Shown here one piece after another: positions 1 through 9,937 of a DNA stretch of 42,354 bases (its first letter is position 1; each line of letters opens with the position of its first letter). The stretch is from Micractinium sp. NFX-FRZ (taxonomy: Eukaryota; Chlorophyta; Trebouxiophyceae; Chlorellales; Chlorellaceae). Below the pieces are notes generated by a model that searched no databases, was not told the DNA's origin, and was given only the letters and a program-made list of their open reading frames with translations. The stretch is from assembly GCA_029339195.1 (NCBI GenBank), contig JAPTJF010000512.1:1-42354 (forward strand), read 5' to 3'. Made by a program: the position numbers and the translations under genes.

Positions 1-52
1 CTCCCCCCCCCCCCCGCCCCCCCCCCCCCCCCCCCCCCCCGCCCAGCCCTGC
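1..52. repeat. Poly-C tract at window edge
   Basis: The first ~50 bases are almost pure C, broken by single G or T bases. Tracts like this are error-prone in sequencing, so this may mark an assembly edge or a real low-complexity stretch. No gene content is visible. It lies in or near the unseen 3' part of the minus-strand Cir_N gene. Confidence 0.8.
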
Positions 53-226
53 TGACAGCGATGCTCGCACAGGACCTCCAACCCTGCACCTGAGCACCGC
101 CAGCATACCAAGGGTAGGCCTGATTTGCCTCCAAGCGTGCTCCCCACTCCGCCTTCCCCTCCCCTGCCTTTCCTGTCCCAACCTGCAGCCCGCCAAGCTC
201 TCACAGAGCCTCGCCCAACCCCGCAC

Positions 227-1274
227 CTGAGCAGCGACAGCGTTTTCAGGTAGGCCTGCTCCGCCTCGTACTCCGCCTTTGACTCGGCCTTCTTTTTCTC
301 CTGCTCATAGTTGTCGTGCTCCTTCTCCCACACGCGGGCCATGTTGCGGAAGGTGAGCGGGTGCCAGGGCTGCAGGGCGGGAGGGGCAGTTCGGATGAGT
401 TCATAGAGGGGAGGAGATGGGCGGGGAGGGAGACAGGGGAGGGAGACAGACGCTGTCTCCGTTTACTCCCTCCCTCCCTCCCTGAGACAGACAGACATTC
501 TGGCAGGCAGGCAGGCAGGAAGGCAGGCAGGGGGAAGAGAGCCAGGCGGGGGTTGTGGGCTACCCATGCAGCAGCAGAGGGGCAAGGTATGGATGGGCAC
601 CTCAGGCGGGAGGTGGGCGGACACACGCTCTGGTGGGCGGGCAGCGCTACAGGGGATGCGGGCGGCAGCTGCTGGGGAGCGCGGTGCAGCACGGCACCTG
701 CATGGAGCGGCCGGCAGGTTGCTGTACTCCTCAGCTGCCCACCTTTTTGTTCAGGAAGTTGTGTGTCCAAGCCGCACCGGTGCCACGCGGGTCGTACTCT
801 TCTCCCGCCGCCTTGGCCGCCTGCGGTGCAGAGAAGTGCGCACACAAAGGGGAGGGCAGTCAAGCCCACACCCGGCAGCAGTCAGAAGCCAGTCTGGGCA
901 GTGGAGGGGGAAGGGCTGGTGTGCTGGACGCAGAGGGGGGCCACCAGCCTGGCAGCAGCAGGGAGGTGAGGCAGCCCTCAAGGGCGCAGGGACTGGGTGC
1001 GGCCCTGCACACCAGCGAGCCCCCGCCTGATGCCACCAGCACATGCCACACAGCCAAAGAGTTGCCCCATTGCCGTTGCTGGTACCTGTGCTTCTACCAC
1101 CTGTGCGCCTTGGTGGGCCTCAGAGGAAGAGGGCGCCCCCACCCCGCTCACCTGGATGTCCTTCCTGATGCCGTCCATCATGCCGCGCCCCGGCTCCTTC
1201 CGCGTCGGCTTCTTCAGCCCCCCCTGATCCTTCGGCTCCAGATCCCGCGGGTCGAACACGCCATAGCCCGCCAT
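227..1274 (-). CDS. Cir_N-domain protein (CWC25-like), partial
   Basis: Three exons can be joined: 1274-1152, 820-743 and 369-227, all with GT-AG introns and matching phase. The start ATG at 1274 opens MAGYGVFDPRDLEPKD. Exon 2 ends in NFLNKK and exon 3 continues PWHPLTFRNMARVWEKEHD, followed by a charged Glu/Lys-rich helix. This N(F/L)NKK..WHP..xRN...VW pattern is the Cir_N signature found in the splicing factor CWC25, the CBF1 corepressor CIR and relatives. Family knowledge suggests a nuclear role in pre-mRNA splicing. Unlike CWC25, about 60 residues precede the signature, so this is a relative and not clearly the CWC25 orthologue. The last visible exon ends at a good donor (AG then GTGCGG), so the protein continues past the left edge or in small exons I could not identify. 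It shares a divergent promoter region with VTA1. Confidence 0.75.
501..532. repeat. GGCA tetranucleotide repeat
   Basis: A run of GGCA units with one GGAA variant lies in the second intron of the Cir_N gene. It is a simple microsatellite. Confidence 0.8.
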
Positions 1275-1778
1275 GCTGCCAAGCGATCGCTACTAGCTGG
1301 GACTTGGCGCTGCCGCTGCAGCACGCTGCCGCCTGCCGCCAGCCGCCTGCCGCTGCCAGCCCTCTACCGGGGCAGCCCCTCTACCGGTGCACTGCTCAAG
1401 ATCCCAGAAAACTATTTACAGGCATGTAATGCCGAACTGGCCGCCGGAAAGCCGCCGAGAGCTGCCGCCGCCGAGGCTGCACAGACTGCGACGCTCAGAG
1501 CCCTTCCTGGGCGGGGTGACGTAAACTGGAATCAAGCTGGTCACAATGCGACGTACCAGCGCCCCGAAAGTCTGATCAGTGCACGGGACGGGCGACGCTG
1601 AGCTGGCGGAGGAAGCCTCAAGGTAAAACGCGTTCCGGCCCCTTGCTAAACAACTACCGGCGGGACGAGGTTGCATACAGCGCGCAGTCATCGCAACACG
1701 CGCGGCAGTCTCTTTGGCCGACACCAGATCACTCGGCTCTCGTCTTCCTTGGCCAGCCCACCGGGCTGAGACGCCAGC
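1275..1778. promoter_or_regulatory. Divergent promoter region, Cir_N gene / VTA1
   Basis: These 504 bases separate two start codons on opposite strands, so the stretch must hold both 5' UTRs and promoters. I see no convincing TATA box and no gene inside. Long open frames here run into the two real genes. Confidence 0.55.
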
Positions 1779-4700
1779 ATGGCGAGCCTGGAGGATCAGA
1801 AGAAGCTCCTGATCCCCTTTGTGCAGGCAAGGCCTTGGGGCGCCGCTGCGGTGGATGCCCGCCGCCACCGACGCCGCCACTCGCCGCTCACCGCTTCACC
1901 GCCGCCCACCTGCCTGCCTTGTTTGTTGAGTGCAGAGGGCGCAGGAGGTGGAGAAGGCGGAGCCCAAGATCGCCTACTATTGCCGCATGTATGCGCTGGA
2001 GCAGGTGTGCACTTCCATCTCTCTCTACCTCTCAAGGGTTGACCCCCGCTGCAGCTTGTTGGGTCTTTCCGATGGGCTTTCAGGGTGTATCGGGCCAGCA
2101 ATGATGCGCACTCCAGCCTCTGCTGGCTGGTCCACGTGCCGACTGCCAACATTCTCTGCAGTGGTCGAGCTGCCAATACCTGTACCCACCCGCCCGCACG
2201 CCCGCCCACCAATCTGGCACAGAGGGTGTGGGGATCAAGCAGGACGTGCGGCTGCCCAAATCGCAGCCTGACTGTAGTTGTGCACCCTTCCTGCCTGCCT
2301 GTCGTCCACAGGGGCTGGAGATCAGGCGTGATGTGCGTGCACCGGAGATCACAGCGCTGCTGGAGGCGCTGATGGGCAAGCTGGAGAAGGACAGGGAGGT
2401 GGTGCAGGTGCTTGGTCCTGCTGCCTTTCTTGCACTAGGGCTACACTTGTGAGAGCGCTGTGTTCAGCTGCCTACCATGCACAGCGCTTGCGCAGCAGTC
2501 CAGGCTGCAGCTTGTGTGCAGCTGGGCAGCAGGAGTGAGGTCGCCATGCACTGCCAGTTCTTTGCGCTGCCCCTGATGTGCTCTGGTTCGACCCCCCCTG
2601 TATGCATGCAGCTGGGCAGCAAGGGCGAGGACTCCACTCACTGCGAAAACTTTGCGCTGACCGTGTTCAACCGCGCCGACCGCGTGGACCGCGCGGCTCG
2701 CGCCGACAAGAGCACCGCCATGACCTTCTACGCAGCTTCCTACTTCATGGAGGTCCGTGGCGTTCACACAGGCCATTCAGCATGTTTTCTGTCCTGCATT
2801 GGAAAGGGGAGGGCAGCTGTAAGGGAGGGCATGCCGGTCTGCTCTGCTTGGCACTTATTGAACATGAACATGATCGGCTTCCGTCCCTTACTGGTGGCGT
2901 CGGGACAGGGCAGGACGAGGCACGCCGAGGATGAGGCAGGCAGTACACCTCTGCGACCTGTCCCGCAGCCTCCCTTTTCCTTGGGGCATCGGGTCCTCCC
3001 CTGCACAGCTTCACACCCTTGGTGCCCCAACACACCTGCCAACCCACATGCCACGCTTGCCCTGCCCCACTGCAGATCCTGCGCCATTTTGGCGAGCCTC
3101 CCCCAGACATACAGCAGAAGCAGAAGTACGCTGCCTGGCGGGCTGCCGAGATCAGCAAGGCGGTGAAGGAGGGGCGGCAGCCGGAGCCGCCGCCGGCAGC
3201 GGGTCAGGCAGCGCTGGATGACGAGTCAGCGCTGCTGGACGAGCTTGCCAAGTTGGAGGTAGGGGGCGCCAGCTCAGCAGCAGCGGCGCCGCCGGCAGCG
3301 GGCGTGTCAGCAGCAGGCATGGGGCCGCCGCCACCGCCACCGGCAGATGATGGCTGGGCGCCGCCGCCGCCACCGCCGGCGGATGACGGCTGGGCGCCTC
3401 CCGGCGCGCCGGCGTCAGCGGGCAGCGACGAGCTGCGCCTGCCCTCGCCGCCCAAGCAGCGGCCGCTGCAGAGCCAGCGCAGCGGCGTGGTGTGGGTGCC
3501 GCCGCCGCCGCGCCGCTTCAAACCTTTCCAAAAGGTGGGGGTGTTGTGGCTGGGCGTGCAGCAGGCGGGCAGGTGTGGATATGCATGTGGACGGTGGACA
3601 TGATGGCGCCAGGGTTAGGGCGGGGCAAAGCGATCAGCGGATATGTGGATGCGGCTGTTGCCCCCGGCTGTACCCTGCCCTGCCCCGCCGCTCCCTTGCT
3701 GTGCCCCCACCCCACCTGCACGTCTCCACCGTGCCTGGCCCTCACGTCGCTGTCACACTGCTCGGCAGCCTGCCCTGCCCTGCCTCCCCTTTCCGCCTGC
3801 CCGCCCCACAACTTCCTCGGATTCCCTCCTCACTTGTCCATCCCCACTGCTTCCCTCAGGTCATGGTGAGGTTGGAGGGCGCCCCAGCACCGGTGCGAGG
3901 CACGATTGCCAAGGTTGAGGAGGGGACGCACCCGGAGCACCCCACCTACCTGGTGGCACTGCCAGGTCAGCAGGCAGGCACAGCAGGCGCAGCATGCATG
4001 CGGGCGGGTGTGCATGCGCACGGCAGTCTGAGGCAGGGCACTTGGCACGTGGCAGGGGGAGCCCAGGCAGGGGGCACAGCAGCAGCTCTGCCGGGGAGTA
4101 GATAGGGCCTTGTGGATCGGTGGCTGTGTGACTGCCTGGTTCAAATCAGGACTGCCGCTACAGCCGTTGTCGTGCTGCTGGCTGTGCTGTCCACGCCAGT
4201 GCCGCCCGGGCTGCTGGCCCCGCTTTCCAGGCCCTCGCTAACTTCAGCAACCTACCTCCCCGCCTTTCCGCCTTGCGACCTTCCCCGCCGCAAACCATGT
4301 TGTCAGCATCACTGGCGCCACGTGCACGAAACAATGGGCGCTGCCCCCCCACCTTCCCATCCGCTCACCTCCCCAACCTGCGCCATGCAACCTTCCCCGC
4401 TGCAGACCACATTGCCAGCATCAGCGACGCCACCTGCCTGGCACCGGTGCTGGACACAGCGGAGGCTGTGATGTACCACGGCCCCAGCGGGCAGAGCATG
4501 AGGGCCACGGTGGCGGAGATGGATCTGTCGCACTGGTGGGTGCAGGGGGGCTGGGAGGTGGGGTCCCAACGGGTGGAGCACTGTAGCGCCTAGCAGGCAC
4601 AGCACTGCAGCGCCTACCACGCACAGCACTGCAGCGCCTACCAGGCACAGCACTGTACCGCCTACCAGGCACAGCACTTTAGCGCCTAGCACGCACAGCA

Positions 4701-5442
4701 CTGCAGCGCCTAGCAGGCACAGCACTGTAGGGCGCAGCAGGCAGCGGTTTGCAGAGGTGGGGTGGCCCACAGATCATCGGTGCCATGTCTCATGCTGGCA
4801 GTGATGCTTGCAGGGTGTTGCAGGCCGCTGCCTGCCAGCTCACTGCAGCTGTCTACATGTCCCACCAAGTGCCGCCCTGGCCCGCGCCCCCAAGTCGCCT
4901 GCACCCCCGCCCCGCCCTCTCGCAGGCCCCCCAGCTATCTGGTGCGCCTAGAAGACGGTAACTATGTGGACACAACAGACGACAGGCTGGTGCAGCTCAA
5001 CGTGCCACGCCCCAGCTCCGAGCAGTCGAACCTGGACGGCCTGCCGGGCAGGGCCGCCGGCGTCGGCATGCCCGGGCCGTCGGCGCCGCCGGCAGGCGGT
5101 ATCTACCCCCCCCCAGCCACAAGCATGCCGCCAACAGGGTCCTCTGGCGCCGCGCCCTTTGTGCCGCCGCCGCCTCCGCCAGCAGCCTCCTCGCCTCCGC
5201 GGCAGCCGCCGCCGCAGCGGCAGCAGGCGCCCGCAGCCGCTGCAGCGCCGGTGCGGGCGCCGGCGTCAGCGCCGTTTGTGGCACCGCAGCCTGTGCCCGG
5301 CTTCCAGCCTGGGCTGAGGGAGATTACGGACGCAGGCAAGCTGGCAAAGTCGGCCACGAGCGCGCTTCAATTTGAGGACGTTACCACGGCAGTGAAGCTG
5401 CTCACCGAGGCGCTGGCCATGCTGACTCAGCCGCGGCGCTGA
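1779..5442 (+). CDS. VTA1: VTA1/LIP5 ESCRT-III disassembly cofactor
   Basis: Eight exons give 521 residues: 1779-1826, 1936-2004, 2312-2407, 2612-2752, 3076-3534, 3860-3965, 4406-4535 and 4926-5442. Residues 1-150 match the N-terminal Vta1 domain (MASLEDQKKLLIPFVQ, AYYCRMYALEQ, FYAASYFMEILRHFGE, QKYAAWRAAEI). In the family this part binds ESCRT-III subunits. The last 40 residues (ITDAGKLAKSATSALQFED) are the C-terminal Vta1 segment that binds the AAA ATPase VPS4/SKD1. The protein acts on endosomes in multivesicular-body sorting. Between these ends is a Pro-rich linker (about 160-270) and two related Tudor/Agenet-looking repeats (about 272-321 and 327-374) that I do not recall from yeast or human VTA1. 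Intron 1 appears to be GC-AG. Degenerate copies of exons 3, 4 and 7 lie in the preceding introns. Confidence 0.93.
2229..2271 (+). repeat. Degenerate copy of VTA1 exon 3 start
   Basis: This stretch reads GIKQDVRLPKSQPD in one frame, against GLEIRRDVRAPEIT at the start of real exon 3 (2312). Base similarity is modest. There is no clean acceptor directly before it and no donor after it, so it is probably an exon remnant. This is the weakest of the exon copies. Confidence 0.4.
2522..2584 (+). repeat. Partial copy of VTA1 exon 4 with acceptor
   Basis: An acceptor (GTGCAG) at 2521 is followed by LGSRSEVAMHCQFFAL. Real exon 4 at 2612 has an acceptor followed by LGSKGEDSTHCENFAL. The first ten bases after the acceptor are identical, and LGS, E, HC and FAL are kept. 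The copy loses similarity after about 60 bases and has no obvious donor, so it is likely a non-coding remnant 90 bases upstream of its parent. Confidence 0.75.
4277..4332 (+). repeat. Partial copy of VTA1 exon 7 boundary
   Basis: About 50 bases match the region across the exon 7 acceptor (real copy 4396-4450) at roughly 80 percent by eye, and similarity extends some way into the upstream intron. The AG of the acceptor is mutated to AA in this copy, so it should not be spliced. Confidence 0.75.
4577..4744. repeat. 24-bp minisatellite in VTA1 intron 7
   Basis: Seven tandem units of 24 bases, each starting AGCACTG and containing GCGCC or CGCCTA, differ by one to three substitutions. The unit length is a multiple of three, so it also produces an eight-residue repeat in antisense shadow frames, which is not a gene. 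Confidence 0.95.
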
Positions 5443-5590
5443 CATGGCGCACGTGCGAGGTGGCGCTTGTGCCAGATGAGCAACTCTATGGGAAAAAAAC
5501 AATGTGCCACCGTGCCCTGCGCTGGCAGGCTGGCGATGTGTGAGGGCAGCAAACCGATCTGGGCTCTCTCTTGTTCTTACTGGTACACTT

Positions 5591-5601
5591 TGTAAATTAC
5601 A
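5591..5601. other. Back-to-back TGTAA polyadenylation motifs
   Basis: TGTAAATTACA carries the chlorophyte polyadenylation motif TGTAA on both strands within 11 bases. The plus copy is about 150 bases after the VTA1 stop. The minus copy is about 300 bases after the ankyrin stop and is the first one I find downstream of that gene. The two 3' UTRs would therefore meet or slightly overlap here. Confidence 0.6.
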
Positions 5602-5902
5602 TGTAGAGCAAGCAACCGAGCAACACGAGGTGTGCTCCAGTGATGCACGCAGCAAGTGGGAAGTGTCTGGCGCATGTGAGAAGAAGCCGCTGCCTTCCAA
5701 CTGGGAACTCCCCGACAGTTGATGGACAGGGAGGGAAGAGCGTGCCCAATCAAAGCATGCAGGGGGGTGGATGGGTGGATGGGTGAGCAGCGACTGCCTA
5801 GACAGCCAACAAAAGAAAACGGTCATATGCAGGTAAGGGCAGAGCGCAGCCAGCAGAGGAGAGCATCAGTTGGGCATTGAGCAGGCTGTGCTTGCACATG
5901 CC

Positions 5903-6721
5903 TCAGGCTACCGTCAGCGCCATTAGGCGCCACACCAATGGGGTGGGCAGCTCGACGCGCGTCACATGCTGCTTGCGCGCCAGGCAGAGTGCCGCCATGC
6001 GCAGCCGCGCCCGGTCTGGGTGCAGCAGGCGGCGCACCAGCAGCGCCGCCTCTGCGGGCGAGCGCGCCACCACGCTCGCTAGCACGGTGCCCAGAGCAGG
6101 GCACTGGGCGGGCACCCGTGCCCACTCATCTTCCGTCAGCGCTTGGCGGGCCACCAGGGCTGCATACATGGAATGCGCCCAGGGGCCGTAGGCAGGGAGC
6201 AGCTCCAGCAGTTCTCCCACGGGAGGCAGGGGGCCGTGTGTCAGCAGCAGGCGGGCTGTGCTGGTGCACCTGCCGTTGAGCGCGCACCCCAGCGGGCTGT
6301 TGCCCTCAACGTCCTTCACAACGGCTGCTTGCGGTGCCGCTGCCAAGAGCTGCCGCGCCACAGCCGCATGCGCCTGGCTTGCACGAGATGCTGCCAGGTG
6401 CAGGGCCGTGGCCCCGGCAGACGACTGCGCCAGCGGGGCTGCACCTGCCGCCAGCAGCGCTGCCACGCAGGCTGTCTTCCCTCTGGACGCAGCGGCCATC
6501 AGCGGGGTCTGTCCATCCGCGGCACCCGTATTGGGATCAGCGCCAGCAGCCAGTAGGGCTGTCACGCACGGCACGCGGCCAGTGATGGAGCAGCGGTGAA
6601 GCGGCGTCTGCCCGTCAACTGCCGGTGCGTCGGGGCTGGCGCCTGCTGCCAAGCACGCTTGCACACCCTCTACATCGCCGAAGATTGCGGCAGCATGCAA
6701 CTGGATGGCCAGCACCTCCAT
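5903..6721 (-). CDS. Ankyrin-repeat protein
   Basis: This single-exon frame of 272 residues starts at the ATG at 6721 (MEVLAIQLHAAAIFGDVEGV). The frame stays open upstream to 6907, but only by way of a GTG, and a TATA-like box (6870-6884) lies inside that extension, so the ATG at 6721 is preferred. About five ankyrin repeats cover residues 3-170, shown by DGQTPLHRCSITGRVPCVTA, DGQTPLMAAASRGK, GATALHLAA and the recurring LLAAGA. The C-terminal 100 residues are helical and not recognised. Ankyrin repeats mediate protein-protein contacts, and no specific partner can be inferred. The gene is convergent with VTA1. Confidence 0.85.
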   Translation of the reverse strand: MEVLAIQLHAAAIFGDVEGVQACLAAGASPDAPAVDGQTPLHRCSITGRVPCVTALLAAGADPNTGAADGQTPLMAAASRGKTACVAALLAAGAAPLAQSSAGATALHLAASRASQAHAAVARQLLAAAPQAAVVKDVEGNSPLGCALNGRCTSTARLLLTHGPLPPVGELLELLPAYGPWAHSMYAALVARQALTEDEWARVPAQCPALGTVLASVVARSPAEAALLVRRLLHPDRARLRMAALCLARKQHVTRVELPTPLVWRLMALTVA

Positions 6722-6869
6722 GCTTCCTGGCCAGACAGGGAGGGAAGCCGGGTACGGCGGGGCAGTAGGGCGGTGCCGGCGGGCCAGACGAGGAGCGGGC
6801 GGGGGCGGTGGAGTGGGACTGCAGACGTCGGCTCCGCGTGCAGCCGCACCTGTGCAGCCACACCTGCGA

Positions 6870-6884
6870 AATATATCATAAAAG
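6870..6884 (-). promoter_or_regulatory. Possible TATA box of ankyrin gene
   Basis: On the minus strand this reads CTTTTATGATATATT, an AT-rich island in G+C-rich surroundings. It lies about 150 bases upstream of the ATG at 6721. A start near 6845 would leave a 5' UTR of about 120 bases. Confidence 0.5.
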
Positions 6885-7730
6885 CCAAGCGCGCTTGGGA
6901 CCGACACCTGCAGTGGCGGGTGGCCGCTCTAGGGTTGCTGGAACCTCTGCCGGCCTCTGGAGCGCGGAGCGCTGACGACTTGGATTTTACGAGATGAAGT
7001 GACTTGGCTACGCACAAGGCATCGGGCCGCCAGCGCTGCATGTGCATGCTGGGAGGTCCCTGCCCAGCTGCCGCCGCCGCCATCTCGTCGGCAGCCTGAC
7101 CCCCGGCGCCGTGTATGCCAAGCCAATTCACAACAGTTCAAGACTGAATACTCGGCGCTGTTGTGACGCAACTTGGTGGCCGGTCGTTGACCAACAAAGA
7201 AGCGAGCCACTTTTGGTTCTGTGGGTGCCGCCTCATGGGTACCGTGTCACTGCGGGAGAGGGGTAGGCAACGAGCTCTGCCAGCACTGCCATCAGCTGGC
7301 TGCCCTCTAGACAGGCTTCCCAAGGCAGAGACCCTCTGGGCTTGCTGTGGGCGCAACCTTCGTTCGTGTTTGTTTGTGCCGCAATGAGATGCATCAGTGT
7401 GCAAGCTCACGTCAGCAAGTGTGCCTCTCCCTGCTCAGAACAGAGGGCTGGCAGCCCTTGCACATCTGGGGGCGAATCGGCTGCTCTCAACATGTGCAGG
7501 CGTCGTTGATGATGCTTAGGCTTGCCGAATGGCGGTACGCGTGCACACACTCTGTTCAGTGGCATTTAAAGATTGGTGCACCATTTGACAGGCCGCCAGG
7601 CTGCGGCAGCGAGTGGAGCAAGTTGCATGCATGTATGGACAAGCCGCGGTGAGGGCAGCTCCGCCACGGCAGCACGCCACAGCACACAAATGCCCGCGGC
7701 GCAGCTTGCTTGCCCCTGCCTGCCTCGCTC
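6885..7730. other. Intergenic region, ankyrin / SET genes
   Basis: No gene or repeat is recognised here. It should hold the upstream promoter of the ankyrin gene and the 3' UTR of the SET gene. Several short open frames show no domain, no splice support and no similarity to each other. I find no TGTAA motif for the SET gene in it. Confidence 0.6.
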
Positions 7731-9192
7731 TCAGGGCAGCTCCAAGTGCTCTCGCCCCCGCCAGTAGGCTCGGCCGTAGCTGCACACGAGCAGGAAGGGC
7801 GGGGGCCGGCACACGATCAGGGCACACACCATCGCGGCAGCACACAGCAGGTCAGTCGCGTGACAACAGCTGGGCGCGAAATAGGGTCGAGGCAGTCCCA
7901 ACACGCCGCTCGCTTACGTTCATTGTACCCAGCCACCCGTCCCATGCTACAGCCGCCCCTGCGCTGCCGACACCACAGGGCAGGCTCCGCATGCCGCCAC
8001 TCCCTTTCCCAACTCTCAGCCAGCCACCCCTGGGCCCTTTTCTTCACCTCCACAGCTTCCCCAAATCTCTGTTTACGTTTCCCACTCACTCGTACAGCAG
8101 CTCCTCCCCAGGCAAGACGTCTCTCGTTGTGAAGAAGGAGATACGGCGCTGGGCGCGCTGGTAGTGCCGCCGCACGTTGGGCCGCACTCTTGAGCTGTTC
8201 ATGTGCACCGGGTGGAAACGCTGTGTGTCTGCACACTCCACCGCTGCGTCTATGGTCCACTCTGCGTCCACTGCCGTTGCGAAGTCGCCCTGGAGCGGCG
8301 GGGAGGGGAGCGTTCGTAGCAGAGGTGCAGGACGGGCCGTCATGTGTGACAGGCAAAAATGGGCGCTGGCCTTACTTGTTCTCTGCTGTAAAACAAACCG
8401 CACACTGCTCACGGATTACAACAGGGGGGCCAAGACCACATCACGCAGCAACACCCGCCCGCCTCGCAATACGTCCCATGCGAGGGCGCGTCGGTCAGCG
8501 CAGCACAGCACAGCGTGCTCACCACGCCATCTGGGTAGCGCGCATAAAAGGCCGGCAGGTCCAGCAGCTCGCCGGTGTAGTCCCCCAGATAAGTGCCAGC
8601 TGGGATGGGGGCGGCAGCAAATGCGCCGTTGCCCCGCACGTCGCCGGTGGGCCGCACGGCGACGGCGCCCGGGGCGAGGGGCGGCCCGCTGGCAGGACCG
8701 CCGGTCTGCAGGTACAGGCGCCCCCTGCAGGCAGGCAGAGGGAGAAAAAGGAGTCTGTTTGCCAACAGGATGGGAGGGCTGGCTGCGGTGGCCAGGAGCA
8801 ACACAGCAAAGGGACATGCACTGCGACAGGCGGCAACAGGTGCGTGCACACCTGTGCAGCTCGAGGTGTAGGCTGTCGCCCAGCACAGCTTTGGCCACTG
8901 CCAGCGCCAAGAGAGGGCACCCTATGAGCACCGCAACTGCTGGCCCCAGCACGGCGCTGAGCGGCGGCAGCTGCGGCTGTGACAGCAGCAGGTTGTAGGA
9001 GCTTGCACCGACGACGCTCAGCGCAGCGGCGGCGGCGGCCGCCACCAGCGGCTGCCGGGCGGCTGGGCTTTGTGCGTCTTGCGGCGACTGCTGCTCCCGG
9101 GGTTGTGTGCTGATCTGATCGGGATGCCCCTGCATGTTTCCCGCCTGCTGCTCTTGCTGCTCGACTGGCGAGCTGCTGCTCCGCGACCCCAT
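7731..9192 (-). CDS. SET-domain protein with two N-terminal hydrophobic segments
   Basis: Four exons give 263 residues: 9192-8852, 8724-8523, 8289-8090 and 7779-7731. Residues 48-70 and 78-103 are hydrophobic enough to span a membrane. The SET domain fills residues 130-255. It shows GNGAFAAAPIPAGTYLGDYTGEL, followed by WTIDAA, HMNSSRVRPNV in place of the usual NHS..PN motif, and GEELLYDYGRAYW at the end. The last exon is only 49 bases but completes the conserved DYG..YW signature. SET proteins methylate lysines using S-adenosylmethionine. Whether this one acts on histones or on an organellar or membrane-associated target is unknown. The altered NHS motif may affect activity. Confidence 0.85.
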
Positions 9193-9937
9193 GGCGCAAC
9201 TTGGCGTGGGTGGTGCACGGCGTGCCGCTCTTCTTTTCATACATTTATGGGCGGCGCGCTCTGGCGGCACTGAATGCCGCTGCGAGCCCACATCATGCCC
9301 ATGGCTGTGCGCTGCCGGCTCGCCGCTACGGCCAGCAGCCGCTATCCTGCTCAGCATTGTCGCTTCAAGAGGCAAACGAAATAGCACAAAGAAGTGCACG
9401 GATGGCGATGGCCAGCAGTACAGCTCTGCCGCCGCCGCTCGGCGTGGCTGGTGCCACGCCGAGCCTGCTCTGTGCCACCAGCCACGCAACACATGGCACT
9501 TGCGCAAGCGCCACACAATAGGGTGCAACTCTGAAACCAGCGATCCATGCATTTTGTTTCCATGGTGTACTCACGAACATTTGGTGTATGCTTCCCGCCC
9601 ACTGTGCAAGCACGTGACACATGCTGTGCATGCAAGAGGCCGGCCGCTCTGAGTCGGTGCTGCAGCGCTGAGGAGTCTCCCAACTCCAATGTGCTCATTA
9701 TGTGCTACAGCAGTGCAAGCAGAACAGGGTAATTCAAAGTGGGTGCGACACAAGGCTGGTAAAATGTGGCACATGGACGGGAAGGGTTGCTTTGCATGCA
9801 TGCATGCATGCATGTGGGTGGGGTGCAGCAGTGCGAACCGATGCCAGGTGAGGGGGAGTCATCCTGGTCAGGTGCGGAGCGGGCAAGGTAGGGGCTAGGG
9901 CAGAGCACGCAGGTGGGCGCCCAGGTCTCAGCCGTTT
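9193..9937. other. Intergenic region upstream of SET gene
   Basis: The only structured element I see in these 745 bases is an ATGC/GCAT alternating run at 9793-9814. The region should contain the SET gene promoter (transcribed leftwards) and the 3' end of the F-box gene. No protein-coding signal was recognised. Confidence 0.6.

Noticed and set aside
555..1601. A 348-codon plus-strand frame
   Set aside because: It is antisense to the Cir_N exons and runs through their introns. It is a shadow frame.
2583..2596. GGTTCGACCCC resembling a tRNA B box
   Set aside because: No A box or cloverleaf around it. It lies at the end of a degenerate exon copy.
4130..4170. tRNA T-arm-like sequence (CCTGGTTCAAATCAGG)
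   Set aside because: No matching acceptor stem, D-arm or A box at the right distance.
4577..4744. CRISPR-like array of regular repeats
   Set aside because: The 24-base units are contiguous without spacers, in a eukaryotic intron. This is a minisatellite.
5903..6907. Longer ankyrin protein of 334 residues
   Set aside because: The upstream start at 6907 is GTG, not ATG, and a TATA-like box lies inside the extension. The ATG at 6721 is preferred.
8416..9552. A 378-codon minus-strand frame with an early start
   Set aside because: Only 9192-8852 is coding. The rest is upstream sequence and intron read-through, and the SET domain requires splicing.
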